Source: Fluviibacter sp964498255
GTDB taxonomy: Bacteria > Pseudomonadota > Gammaproteobacteria > Burkholderiales > Rhodocyclaceae
Length of the DNA: 64,000 nt
Assembly (NCBI GenBank): GCA_964498255.1
Contig: CAZCGW010000002.1
Span: 62,001 to 126,000, forward strand
Direction: 5' to 3'
Shown: positions 16,087-22,925 of the stretch, one piece after another
Numbering within the stretch: the stretch's first letter is position 1
Layout: the number at the start of each line of letters is the position of its first letter
The notes under the pieces: generated by a model
Databases searched by the model: none
Seen by the model: the letters and a program-made list of their open reading frames with translations, nothing else
Told to the model about the DNA's origin: nothing
Position numbers and translations under genes: made by a program

Positions 16087-17241
16087 TCAGAGTGAAGAGG
16101 TTGAGTGTTTGGGCCCGACATCGGTTTGCCCAAGGATCTTGGTTAAAACGGCTTGCCCACGGGCAAGATCGTCATTTGAAATCGTTGGTACGCTCCTGGC
16201 TGCCGAAACCTGTTCACGATTAACTGCTTGCTCACGACGCCTGGCGGCAACTGTCGGTGCATGGCTAACGGTGAAAGTACCGGCCAACATTGCTCGGACC
16301 AGTCCGCCAGCAAACGGCACCAACCCTGAGCGAATAGATCCTGCCCTGCGTGCCCCCTCTGTTTCATCAAGCAGGATTTGCCGCTGGCTAGCAGGAATCG
16401 TTTTGAGAATCCCGGCCAAAGCATCCCGCTCTTCAGTCGAGCAGATCGGCCAGATCAGATTCGATTGTTCAGGTTTAGGTTTTTCGTTTTCAGAATCATC
16501 ACAACCACCACTCGGAGGTAAATCGACCGGATGTGCGTTTTCAGAAGGCTCTGTGGATAACTCAGCCGCACCAGTAGTTGTTGTAGTTTCTGTATGTAGT
16601 CTCTGTAATAAGGGACCTGGGAAAAGTCCATTTACAGAGAACGGTTTTTCCAGCTCCAGGGAATCGGAATTTCCAGTTCCTGTAAATCGGAAGTTCCAGC
16701 TACGGGGAATCGGAATTTCCAGTTCCTGTAAATCGGAATTTCCAGTTACAGGAACTTCCGTATGATCTTCTGCACCAGCTTGGTGCGTCGGCCTCTTAGT
16801 TTTGATCTTCTTGCCAGTCTTTGAACCGGCCTCATTGATGAGTTCGTCCAAGGCAGCGTCAACAACATCGTGATTTCGATAGTAATAAGTAAGATTCGCC
16901 CGTCGATCTATGTAGCTACAGTAAAACTTCCCTCTGAACGCGTCGCCATCCTTTGATGCTTTATCAAACTCGCGCTTGGATTTGTAGCGAATCGAGATCC
17001 GGTCAAATGCGTACCTGAATTCGTCGGCCGACATGCCTAGTTCCTCGACCCAGCTATCCCCTGCTTTGTAAGCAGGATGGTCCGCAGGTTCAAGGAACTT
17101 ATAAAACCCCTCCGGCTGAGTCGTGAACCAATAATCGAGCTGCTGCATAACCAGACAACCAATTACAGATCCTGTCAGTGGATGCAACTCTTTGACGTAG
17201 GGGATGTTGCTACGCGTGATGGATAGGATTCTATTTCTCAT
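16087..17241 (-). CDS. Putative replication initiator-like protein carrying internal iterons
   Basis: A 384-residue protein (ATG 17241, GGAG about 8 nt upstream). Its N-terminal half (IPYVKELHPLTGSVIGCLVMQQLDYWF..., SWVEELGMSADEFRYAFDRI) looks like the winged-helix plasmid/phage replication proteins that recognise their own origin. The middle (about residues 160-200) is encoded by five 23-bp tandem repeats. Because 23 is not a multiple of three, the protein shows a 23-residue pseudo-repeat (TGNSDLQELE, then TGNSDSLELE). The C-terminal part has a basic RRREQAVNREQ. Placement beside parAB and the iterons supports a replication role; this is inference, and no enzymatic motif is visible. Confidence 0.6.
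   Translation of the reverse strand: MRNRILSITRSNIPYVKELHPLTGSVIGCLVMQQLDYWFTTQPEGFYKFLEPADHPAYKAGDSWVEELGMSADEFRYAFDRISIRYKSKREFDKASKDGDAFRGKFYCSYIDRRANLTYYYRNHDVVDAALDELINEAGSKTGKKIKTKRPTHQAGAEDHTEVPVTGNSDLQELEIPIPRSWNFRFTGTGNSDSLELEKPFSVNGLFPGPLLQRLHTETTTTTGAAELSTEPSENAHPVDLPPSGGCDDSENEKPKPEQSNLIWPICSTEERDALAGILKTIPASQRQILLDETEGARRAGSIRSGLVPFAGGLVRAMLAGTFTVSHAPTVAARRREQAVNREQVSAARSVPTISNDDLARGQAVLTKILGQTDVGPKHSTSSL
16642..16756. repeat. Five tandem 23-bp iterons (putative oriV) inside the rep-like gene
   Basis: Units start at 16642, 16665, 16688, 16711 and 16734, each 23 bp. Units 2 and 4 are identical, beginning CGGAATTTCCAGTTCC and ending TGTAAAT. Units 1, 3 and 5 diverge at a few positions. 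Each contains a TTCC motif, mostly as GGAA-TTCC. The helically phased spacing (about two turns) is typical of initiator-binding iterons. Location within the initiator gene recalls lambdoid O-gene origins. Confidence 0.75.
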
Positions 17242-17272
17242 GCAGCACTCCAATCACTTGCTGAATAAGGGC

Positions 17273-17343
17273 GGAGCGTTTCTCCTAAAATGCCAATGCG
17301 ACCTAGCCGTTGCACCAATATTCTTTGAAAGGAAAAACGCTCC
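17273..17343. promoter_or_regulatory. Inverted repeat at divergent promoter (GGAGCGTTT arms)
   Basis: GGAGCGTTTCTCC (17273-17285) is matched in inverse at 17331-17343 (GGAAAAACGCTCC, 12 of 13 positions). The arms are 45 bp apart and fill the gap between the leftward rep-like gene and the rightward membrane gene starting at 17344. The sequence CGGAGCGTTTC recurs at 18643. Candidate operator for a common regulator. Confidence 0.5.
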
Positions 17344-17847
17344 ATGAAACAGACAAACACAGATTTGATGTGTGTCACACAAACCCGCGTAATAGATTTT
17401 CTTAAACTTATTGCATTGCTTTCAGGAGGGGGCGCATTACTAATGGCTTCTGCCTTGATTTCATACATAAGCACGTCTCCAACCAATACACTTCTGATCG
17501 CGTTCTTAATGATTGGTGTATATCTGTTCTCAGGAACAACTGCTGCTTGCGTGTGGGCTATCACAGTGCGGATCAACTCCGAGATCAATCTTCTGGCAAG
17601 CTCGAACACGACCCTCACTAAGGCATGGAAGAAAAGCTGCAGGTTTGCAGCCACGTTGTTCTTTGTTAGCGTTGGTGGATTGTTCATTTTGTTCTACGTG
17701 TACTGTGACAATGTAATTAGGGAGATCAGAGCAATGAATGAGTCACACGTGGTTCAGCCACAAAACCCTGATCGCACCAAAGACAACAAAAGGAACGCCG
17801 ATCAGAAACAACCAGAAAATTCCTGTAATGAACAGAACGGAAAATAG
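17344..17847 (+). CDS. Hypothetical membrane protein (167 aa)
   Basis: Three probable membrane segments: about residues 18-42 (FLKLIALLSGGGALLMASALI), 48-72 and 101-120 (FAATLFFVSVGGLFILFYVYC). A polar, Asn/Gln/Lys-rich tail follows (about 135-167). AAGGA lies upstream of ATG 17344. It overlaps the 3' end of the opposite-strand membrane gene 17743-18045 by about 105 bp. No family recognised. The nearby inverted repeat suggests control shared with the 18656 gene. Confidence 0.55.
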   Translation: MKQTNTDLMCVTQTRVIDFLKLIALLSGGGALLMASALISYISTSPTNTLLIAFLMIGVYLFSGTTAACVWAITVRINSEINLLASSNTTLTKAWKKSCRFAATLFFVSVGGLFILFYVYCDNVIREIRAMNESHVVQPQNPDRTKDNKRNADQKQPENSCNEQNGK

Positions 17848-18045
17848 TTGGTAAATGAATTCGAAAGGGTCGTTATCAATCAGTTGATGAGCTTCCCGCC
17901 AACTTTTCGGGAATCCAGGGCCGAACTCTCGGATCACAACGACTGGTGCGAAAAACAGGCAATAGAAGTAGCCCTTGATCAGGATCCATGTGATCAGTGC
18001 AACCATGCGCAGAGAAAGACAAAAATTGTGAAGGATTCCTTGCAT
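17743..18045 (-). CDS. Small membrane protein (100 aa)
   Basis: Two hydrophobic segments (VALITWILIKGYFYCLFFAP and LFSVLFITGIFWLFLIGVPF) separated by a polar loop. The start at 18045 lies 7 nt after the sigma-like gene stop, within GGGTAGGGTCAGCATG, so it is probably in that operon. The 3' third is antisense to the end of the 17344 gene; both frames look coding, so I keep both with reduced confidence. Unknown function. Confidence 0.5.
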   Translation of the reverse strand: MQGILHNFCLSLRMVALITWILIKGYFYCLFFAPVVVIREFGPGFPKSWREAHQLIDNDPFEFIYQLFSVLFITGIFWLFLIGVPFVVFGAIRVLWLNHV

Positions 18046-18052
18046 GCTGACC

Positions 18053-18538
18053 CTACCCTTTGAACTTTGTGGTGATTCGGGAATGCACCTGAGATTTGCC
18101 GCTCCCAGTAACCTTGGTGATGTCTCTAAACGACATGCCCTTAAACCAAAGTGCTTCTTCTAGCGAGAGCTTTTTGCGCATAGCTATAGCCACCGTACTT
18201 TTGCGAGCTTCAAGTTCTTTCGCCATCAATGCTTCAAGCGGGTTAGCGCCTTCCGCTTCCGCGTTATCAATCAGATATTCGACGATTTCCTGATCTTTGC
18301 TGTCGTCAACTAGATACGACTGACAGGCTTGGTTATCCGCCCATTTATCGAGATAGCTAATGACATAAGCAATAGCGCTACCTCTTTCGGGGTCAAATGT
18401 TGTTTTACCAACAACGACTGACCAACATAGGAGCCTAGCCTCCTGTTCAATATCCTCCAGGGCCATCTTGGTTCTCTGGGCCAGCTTTCGCAAATAGCCT
18501 TGATAGAGGCCATCAAAAAGTTCCTGGTAAGAGATCAT
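18053..18538 (-). CDS. Sigma-70-like / HTH transcription factor
   Basis: A 161-residue protein starting at ATG 18538. The central part (LEDIEQEARLLCW..., FDPERGSAIAYVISYLDKWADNQ) resembles sigma-factor region 2. The C-terminal part (LSLEEALWFKGMSFRDITKVTGSGKSQVHSRI) looks like a region 4 helix-turn-helix. Small sigma-like proteins of this size occur on mobile elements and might redirect RNA polymerase to element promoters. No -35/-10-type target was identified. An alternative is a non-sigma HTH regulator. The gene is followed by a coupled membrane protein, an arrangement reminiscent of sigma/anti-sigma pairs, but this is speculative. Confidence 0.5.
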   Translation of the reverse strand: MISYQELFDGLYQGYLRKLAQRTKMALEDIEQEARLLCWSVVVGKTTFDPERGSAIAYVISYLDKWADNQACQSYLVDDSKDQEIVEYLIDNAEAEGANPLEALMAKELEARKSTVAIAMRKKLSLEEALWFKGMSFRDITKVTGSGKSQVHSRITTKFKG

Positions 18539-18583
18539 TTTTGGAGTCCAGTTCGTAGAAGCCCGCTTGGGGTTGAATAGGGC

Positions 18584-18655
18584 GGGAAACGCATCCCGGT
18601 AGAATTGAAAGCTCCTCCAAGACATTTCTCATTTACCCATTTCGGAGCGTTTCCC
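18584..18655. promoter_or_regulatory. Second divergent-promoter inverted repeat (GGGAAACGC / GCGTTTCCC)
   Basis: Perfect 9-bp arms at 18584-18592 and 18647-18655, the second ending directly before ATG 18656. The right arm extends to CGGAGCGTTTC (18643-18653), identical to 17272-17282. It lies between the leftward sigma-like gene and the rightward small membrane gene. Confidence 0.5.
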
Positions 18656-18835
18656 ATGGAAAACGAGTTGTATGCGTTGTCGCTGATAGCGTTAATAGCG
18701 GGAGCGACACTGCTGTTAGTTAGCGGTATTCTTTTAGGCATGTTGATACCCAGGGCTCGCAGATGGCGCGCGAAACGACAATTGATTTTCACGAGAGGTT
18801 TTTCGCTCATCTCAAAGATCGCTACGAGAAGGTGA
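18656..18835 (+). CDS. Small single-pass membrane protein (59 aa)
   Basis: A short ORF starting MENELYALSLIALIAG, with one membrane helix (about residues 6-29) and a basic cytoplasmic tail (RARRWRAKRQ). GGAG lies 8-9 nt upstream, inside the inverted repeat. A TTG start at 18605 is possible but less likely. Its end overlaps the 3' end of the opposite gene 18812-19513 by 24 nt. It shares the CGGAGCGTTTC element with the 17344 membrane gene. Unknown function. Confidence 0.5.
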   Translation: MENELYALSLIALIAGATLLLVSGILLGMLIPRARRWRAKRQLIFTRGFSLISKIATRR

Positions 18836-19513
18836 TTCTGGGTTTTCAAAGCGATTTGTTCCCGATGGCCACGAGTTTCGAGGGAATACGGGATCCGGGG
18901 TTTTTGCAGGGTTTTCAACCAGACCAATGAAGTTGATTAGGTAGCGATCAAGAAGTTCAAATCGCTTCTTGTTGTCAAAACCATGCTCTTTCCATCTGCG
19001 TATAGACTCATCGACTGACGCCCTGCCTTCACAGAAGATAAAGAACCCATCAAATTGGCTGTCGTTAAACCCGATAACAGAAGGAAACTGCAGATAAGCT
19101 GTGAACCGGCCTCCATGCTGCACAGCAATCGGTTTGGAGGTGGATTCTTTACCGTCAATAAACCGACATAGACGGGCCGGATATTCCGCATTGGCCGCAA
19201 AATCCCAACCTGCTTGTCGAAGCCTTTCTTCGAACTGTTCTTGGATCAGCTCTGACGTAGGCGCCGGATATCTGCCATCGGGATAAATTTCACGTTCGCG
19301 TTTGTGGATCAAGAAATCCACCGAATCTTGCAGGTTTTCCAATTTAATCCGGTGCGAATCAGCTTGAACCCAGCTGTGCTCAAGATACCAATTAAGGGAA
19401 TGCCGACGTTTACTGAAGACCAAGGATATATAAATCTTGATTGCTGCTACTGCGCCGACGCATGCTGCGATGGCTGCGACGAACGCAAAGATGGATGTGA
19501 TTGTTTCTGTCAT
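18812..19513 (-). CDS. Membrane-anchored hypothetical protein (233 aa)
   Basis: An N-terminal membrane helix (about residues 8-34, IFAFVAAIAACVGAVAAIKIYI) is followed by a cytoplasmic domain with helical and mixed segments (EQFEERLRQAGWDFAANAEYPARL, FDGFFIFCEGRASVDESI). No family recognised. The start is 4 nt inside the 3' end of the Cro-like regulator gene, so they form an operon under the regulatory switch. This could be an exclusion- or immunity-type function expressed with the regulator, but nothing in the sequence proves it. Confidence 0.6.
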   Translation of the reverse strand: MTETITSIFAFVAAIAACVGAVAAIKIYISLVFSKRRHSLNWYLEHSWVQADSHRIKLENLQDSVDFLIHKREREIYPDGRYPAPTSELIQEQFEERLRQAGWDFAANAEYPARLCRFIDGKESTSKPIAVQHGGRFTAYLQFPSVIGFNDSQFDGFFIFCEGRASVDESIRRWKEHGFDNKKRFELLDRYLINFIGLVENPAKTPDPVFPRNSWPSGTNRFENPESPSRSDL

Positions 19514-19962
19514 TTTTTACCCTCACCTCTTAAAACCTGAATCCGTTCTAGTTCCTTTATGCAGAGGCTTGAAGTAATGCAGTCATGGATCACAAACACC
19601 TCAGGACGATGTTTTGGCGGCAACTGAAGGAACCATGCAATAGCATCCTCATCAGCGAACTTTCCTAGGCCTTTGAGTATCGCGACCTGGCCTTGAAGAT
19701 CCGGGGGGATTTCGGGGGGAACCCTGCCACCAGTGCGACAGTTAGATGGAAGCGATCCTCGCAAATACGCCCAATCAATATCCGGGCGTAATATTTCGCA
19801 GCGAACCGCCCCTGCAGAGGCTTTTTCTATCTCGACACAATAATCCGAAGGGATATTGCCGCGCCGCAGCCAATTGTGTACAACTTGTGGGGCAACATTG
19901 ATATGTTTCGCAAGCGCCGCTTGGCTTCCGAAATGGTTTATGGCGATCTCAATATGTTTCAT
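19510..19962 (-). CDS. Cro/YdaS-like HTH regulator
   Basis: A 150-residue protein. The N-terminal helix-turn-helix is of the YdaS/Cro type (HIEIAINHFGSQAALAKHI..., VAPQVVHNWLRRGNIPSDYCVEIEKA). The C-terminal part of about 80 residues is of unknown function. ATG 19962 sits only 8 nt beyond the -10 box of a strong predicted promoter (TTGACA-N17-TACTAT), so its message may be leaderless. A GTG at 20001 would place the start inside the operator and is rejected. It is divergent from a CI-like repressor, forming a phage-like switch. Confidence 0.82.
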   Translation of the reverse strand: MKHIEIAINHFGSQAALAKHINVAPQVVHNWLRRGNIPSDYCVEIEKASAGAVRCEILRPDIDWAYLRGSLPSNCRTGGRVPPEIPPDLQGQVAILKGLGKFADEDAIAWFLQLPPKHRPEVFVIHDCITSSLCIKELERIQVLRGEGKK

Positions 19963-19964
19963 CA

Positions 19965-20030
19965 GACAGATAGTAAACACGTGTTTACTATCTGTCAACA
20001 CATGGTGTTTGGCTGTCTAAACAGGTGTTG
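19965..20030. promoter_or_regulatory. Operator region of the divergent CI/Cro-like switch
   Basis: A perfect 32-bp palindrome spans 19965-19996, with centre TAAACAC-GTGTTTA. Two weaker related sites follow: AACAC-ATG-GTGTT (19997-20009) and TAAACA-GGTGTTG (20018-20030). The leftward promoter TTGACA (19993-19998)/TACTAT (19970-19975) is covered by the palindrome. The same core recurs at 20535-20548 in the xis promoter. Confidence 0.8.
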
Positions 20031-20042
20031 TAATGTGACTAC

Positions 20043-20429
20043 ATGAACCTTGGAAAACGCATTGCTGAAAGATTGGATCAATTAGGATGGGAGCGTAAAG
20101 ACCTCCTTGATCGCGTTGACGGGCTTAGTGTTCAATCACTGTCTAATCTGATTCGCCGAGATAGCAAACGGTCGGAATTGGACGAAAAAATAGCCGAGGC
20201 ACTAGGGGTAAGTGTGCTGTGGCTTGTTTATGGAACAACGGCCGAAGCCACGATTCAAGAAGGTTCTGTTTTTCAATTAAATCGCAAAACAAAGCGAACC
20301 CTCAAGATGGACGAAATTACAGAACAACTTCAGCGCATAAGCGATGATGGTCTGATGGTAGCTCTTGGGAAAATTGAAGAATTGGCTGACCGGTATCCTA
20401 AAGAGCCACAGCAAACGCAATCATCATAG
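20043..20429 (+). CDS. CI-like HTH repressor (128 aa)
   Basis: An N-terminal helix-turn-helix (LGKRIAERLDQLGWERKDLLDRVDGLSVQSLSNLIRR) with the usual ALGVSVLWLVYG following it, and a C-terminal helical part (MDEITEQLQRISDDGLMVALGKIEELA). There is no LexA-type serine protease domain, so if it responds to damage it does not do so by autocleavage. Similar short repressors occur in prophages and ICEs. It probably binds the GTGTTTA palindromes that surround its own start and the xis promoter. Confidence 0.8.
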   Translation: MNLGKRIAERLDQLGWERKDLLDRVDGLSVQSLSNLIRRDSKRSELDEKIAEALGVSVLWLVYGTTAEATIQEGSVFQLNRKTKRTLKMDEITEQLQRISDDGLMVALGKIEELADRYPKEPQQTQSS

Positions 20430-20521
20430 TGATGGCGGACTACCGGAAACGTATTCTACAAAATACGGGTACCCCAGAATACATTTAGCAGTTAGGAGAC
20501 CGTCAGCGGCATCTCCACGTG

Positions 20522-20550
20522 TTGACAGTTTTCGTAAACACGTGTTTAAT
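20522..20550 (+). promoter_or_regulatory. Predicted sigma70 promoter of the Xis-like gene with embedded operator
   Basis: TTGACA (20522-20527), a 17-nt spacer and TTTAAT (20545-20550) give a near-consensus promoter. The palindrome TAAACACGTGTTTA (20535-20548) lies in the spacer and overlaps the -10 box. A bound repressor would block RNA polymerase, so excision should be off while the repressor is present (inference). Confidence 0.75.
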
Positions 20551-20588
20551 AGCGCATCAGAAACGCTCACGCTAACGGAATCCCTAAC

Positions 20589-20849
20589 ATGACTAATCTA
20601 GTCGTCTTGCAGAAAGAAGATCTAAACGATCTGCTGCGCCAGGCTGGCGAGGATGCAGCCAACCGCGTGATCGCATCAATTATGGATAAGGTCTCTCCAT
20701 TGCGGCCACGCCACGTCACTCAAACGCAGGCGGCTGAAATGCTGAATCTCAGCAAATCGACAATCTGCCGGATGGTTAAGTCAGGCTCGATTCGTCTAAA
20801 TAAGTGCGGACTGATCTCGATCGAACAGATCGATGCGGTTGTTAAGTAA
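20589..20849 (+). CDS. Excisionase-like HTH protein (recombination directionality factor)
   Basis: An 86-residue protein whose C-terminal half is a MerR/Xis-type helix-turn-helix (VTQTQAAEMLNLSKSTICRMVKSGSIRLNKCGLISIEQIDAVV). The N-terminus is helical. Its 3' end overlaps the integrase 3' end by 8 nt; the two genes are convergent. It is the only small DNA-binding gene adjacent to int, and is controlled by a promoter containing the switch operator, so a role as Xis/RDF is the simplest reading. Confidence 0.75.
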   Translation: MTNLVVLQKEDLNDLLRQAGEDAANRVIASIMDKVSPLRPRHVTQTQAAEMLNLSKSTICRMVKSGSIRLNKCGLISIEQIDAVVK

Positions 20850-21852
20850 TCCGCTTCGCTATATCGGCTGCGCTCGGATTGTAATAAACCAGCGCCTGAT
20901 TGATGTTTTTCCAACCGAACATCTTACACAGATCAAACACGGCCTGCTGAGCCGGTATGTTGGATGATTTCATCCGGGCGGCGATCCAGGTAGCGGCGGT
21001 GTGGCGTGAATCGTGGAAAGTAAACCCGGTGTACCCGGCCCGATTCCGGTACCGGTAAAAGAATGTACTAAGGGTTTGCGGGGCGATGCCGAATACCAGC
21101 TCAGGATCAAACCCTTCCATTCGGCGTATCAGCGCCGTGGCCTTTGGCGTTAGCGGAACGTGCCGTGGCTCTGTTTTGGTTTCGTGTAAGACGCAATAGC
21201 CTTCCCGAATATCTGGCCACTTAAGGCTGCAAAGCTCTTTGGCGCGCATCCCTGTGCGTAACGCTACCAACAGACACATGGCAACAGATTGGCTCACGGA
21301 CTTTACTGGCCCCGAGGTACGGTATCGCATTTGGTGGAGCATGCCCCGCACCTGGTAGCGTTTAATAACTACATCACGGTGCGGCGGCTTAGACGGTGCA
21401 TGCAAGTTTTTGGTGGGGTTGCGGCTGATCCACTCCCATTCGTTTACTGCTACCTCAAAGACGTTGGAGATAGTATTCATCTCCCTGAGGTATGAAGCTG
21501 GCTTAACAGCTTTCAGCCTGGCATCACGATACTTGGCCATGTCGCTTGCCGTGACATCGGCCAGCATCTTATCAACTGGCATGTATTCCAGCCGCTCGAA
21601 CATGGTCAGCCGAATGTTTTCCCAGCGCTCGCCACGCTTTCTAGTCGAAACCTCGGCCGCGTATTTGCGGAAGGCGTCTCGCAGCGTGTGGATCTCGCCA
21701 GGTCGCTTGCTGGCGATGTCTCTCAGCTCAGTTTCGCGCGCCGCGGCCCATGAATCAGCCTCGCGTTTTGTCCGGAATACTTTTGAGTCGCGCGTGCCTT
21801 TGATGCTGATCTGGGCGCGATACCCGTTCAGGGTCTTCGTGATCGATGCCAT
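20842..21852 (-). CDS. int: Tyrosine recombinase / integrase
   Basis: A 336-residue site-specific recombinase. It has an arm-binding N-terminus (MASITKTLNGYRAQISIKG), a core-binding SAM-like domain, and a catalytic domain with Arg203 (GMRAKELCSL), HDSR (280-283) and the nucleophile in VYYNPS (Tyr323/324). I prefer ATG 21852 over 21894: it gives the standard N-terminus, and the extra 14 codons are just three direct repeats that look like arm sites. The gene is transcribed away from tRNA-Leu; the attachment site is at the tRNA 3' end, 141 bp upstream of the ATG. Confidence 0.93.
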   Translation of the reverse strand: MASITKTLNGYRAQISIKGTRDSKVFRTKREADSWAAARETELRDIASKRPGEIHTLRDAFRKYAAEVSTRKRGERWENIRLTMFERLEYMPVDKMLADVTASDMAKYRDARLKAVKPASYLREMNTISNVFEVAVNEWEWISRNPTKNLHAPSKPPHRDVVIKRYQVRGMLHQMRYRTSGPVKSVSQSVAMCLLVALRTGMRAKELCSLKWPDIREGYCVLHETKTEPRHVPLTPKATALIRRMEGFDPELVFGIAPQTLSTFFYRYRNRAGYTGFTFHDSRHTAATWIAARMKSSNIPAQQAVFDLCKMFGWKNINQALVYYNPSAADIAKRIT

Positions 21853-21853
21853 G

Positions 21854-21885
21854 TGGGGAATTGCATGGGGAATTTTTGGGGAATT
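21854..21885. repeat. Three direct repeats TGGGGAATT, putative integrase arm sites
   Basis: Exact 9-mers at 21854, 21866 and 21877, spaced 12 and 11 bp (about one helical turn). They lie between the integrase start and the tRNA-Leu att core. This is the position and spacing of arm-type sites of lambda-like integrases. Confidence 0.6.
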
Positions 21886-21992
21886 AGTGGGCAAAAACTG
21901 ATGTTTTCACCCACTCAATGTTTCACACCTTACCCCATAACTAGCTGATTTGACAGCTTTTGCAACTTCGACATACCACAAGTTTCGTCAAT

Positions 21993-22078
21993 TGGTGCGG
22001 ATGGCCGGACTTGAACCGGCAAGGCTATTCGCCGGCAGATTTTAAGTCTGCTGTGTTTACCAATTTCACCACACCCGC
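21993..22078 (-). tRNA. tRNA-Leu (anticodon TAA)
   Basis: On the minus strand the acceptor stem GCGGGTG pairs with CATCCGC. The anticodon loop is CTTAAAA (anticodon TAA), there is a long variable arm, the T arm is GGTTCAAGTCC, and CCA is encoded at 21993-21995. The 3' end is the integration site of the element to its left, which keeps the tRNA complete. Confidence 0.95.
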
Positions 22079-22124
22079 ATCAGGGCGACATTGTACCTGC
22101 AAGAGCCGCAATTCGGCTCAGATA

Positions 22125-22925
22125 TCAATGCAACAAATTCCAGAGCATCTTTGTTGCTAGCAAAGCCAACATAACGCCAAAGGCACGCTTAAGCTGCTTA
22201 ACCGGCAAACTATGCGCCAACTTGGCGCCTACTGGTGCCATAAAGACCGTTGCAACAACAACGCCCCCGAATGCTGGCAAATATACAAAACCAAGATTAG
22301 GGCCCGGCAAATCAGGAACTGACCAACCGCCCAGGACGTACCCCACAACCCCCGCCAAAGCGATCGGAAAACCCAGGGCGGATGACGTACCAACAGCCTG
22401 ACGAATATTGACGTTACACAGCACCATAAAAGGTACAGATAAAAAACCGCCGCCCGCTGCCACCAAACTTGAAACACCGCCAATCAGGCCACCTACACCA
22501 ACCAGCCCGGCCGAACCGGGCAACTCACGCGTTGGCTTTGGCTTGATGTCGAGCAGCATCTGTAACGACGCCCAATACACGATGCAGGTAAAGACAATCG
22601 CCATAGCGTCAGTTGGGACACGGCTAGCAAACAAACTGCCCACCAGAGTACCTACGACCAGGCCAGGTGCCATAGAGCGGAAAATATCCCACCGAACCCC
22701 GCCATGCTGGTGATGCGCCCGCATGCTGGATATCGATGTCACAACAATCGTTGCCATCGCCGTTCCCAGTGCCAAATGCATGAGCTGCGCATCAGGAAAT
22801 CCTTGCGCCTGAAACAGCATCAGCAGAATTGGCACAATGGTCAAACCACCGCCAACGCCAAAGAGACCCGCCACAAAACCCGAGCCCATTCCCAACAGCA
22901 GGTAGGTCAGCAGCCACCAGCTCAT
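22125..22925 (-). CDS. Sulfite exporter TauE/SafE family permease
   Basis: A 266-residue membrane protein with about eight hydrophobic segments and the duplicated TauE/SafE signature (GFVAGLFGVGGGLTIVPILL near the N-terminus and GGVSSLVAAGGGFLSVPFM in the second half). The family exports sulfite, sulfoacetate or related anions, or moves other small organic anions; the substrate cannot be read from sequence. The ATG overlaps the hemA stop by 4 nt, so the two are an operon. The size is normal. Confidence 0.9.
   Translation of the reverse strand: MSWWLLTYLLLGMGSGFVAGLFGVGGGLTIVPILLMLFQAQGFPDAQLMHLALGTAMATIVVTSISSMRAHHQHGGVRWDIFRSMAPGLVVGTLVGSLFASRVPTDAMAIVFTCIVYWASLQMLLDIKPKPTRELPGSAGLVGVGGLIGGVSSLVAAGGGFLSVPFMVLCNVNIRQAVGTSSALGFPIALAGVVGYVLGGWSVPDLPGPNLGFVYLPAFGGVVVATVFMAPVGAKLAHSLPVKQLKRAFGVMLALLATKMLWNLLH

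Larger units (their letters stand above)
1..21992. mobile_element. ICE-like element integrated at tRNA-Leu (right part only)
   Basis: The block from the window edge to the 3' end of tRNA-Leu carries a tyrosine integrase beside the tRNA, a Xis-like gene, a divergent CI/Cro-like pair, parA/parB, a rep-like gene with iterons, HU, primase, topB, a VirB1-like transglycosylase and type IVb pilus genes. This is the gene content of integrative conjugative elements of the broad SPI-7/PAPI-1 type, in which pilL-pilN-pilO-pilP and topB travel together. The relaxase, coupling protein and mating-pore genes are not in view, so transfer ability is inferred. The second att site lies left of the window. Confidence 0.8.
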
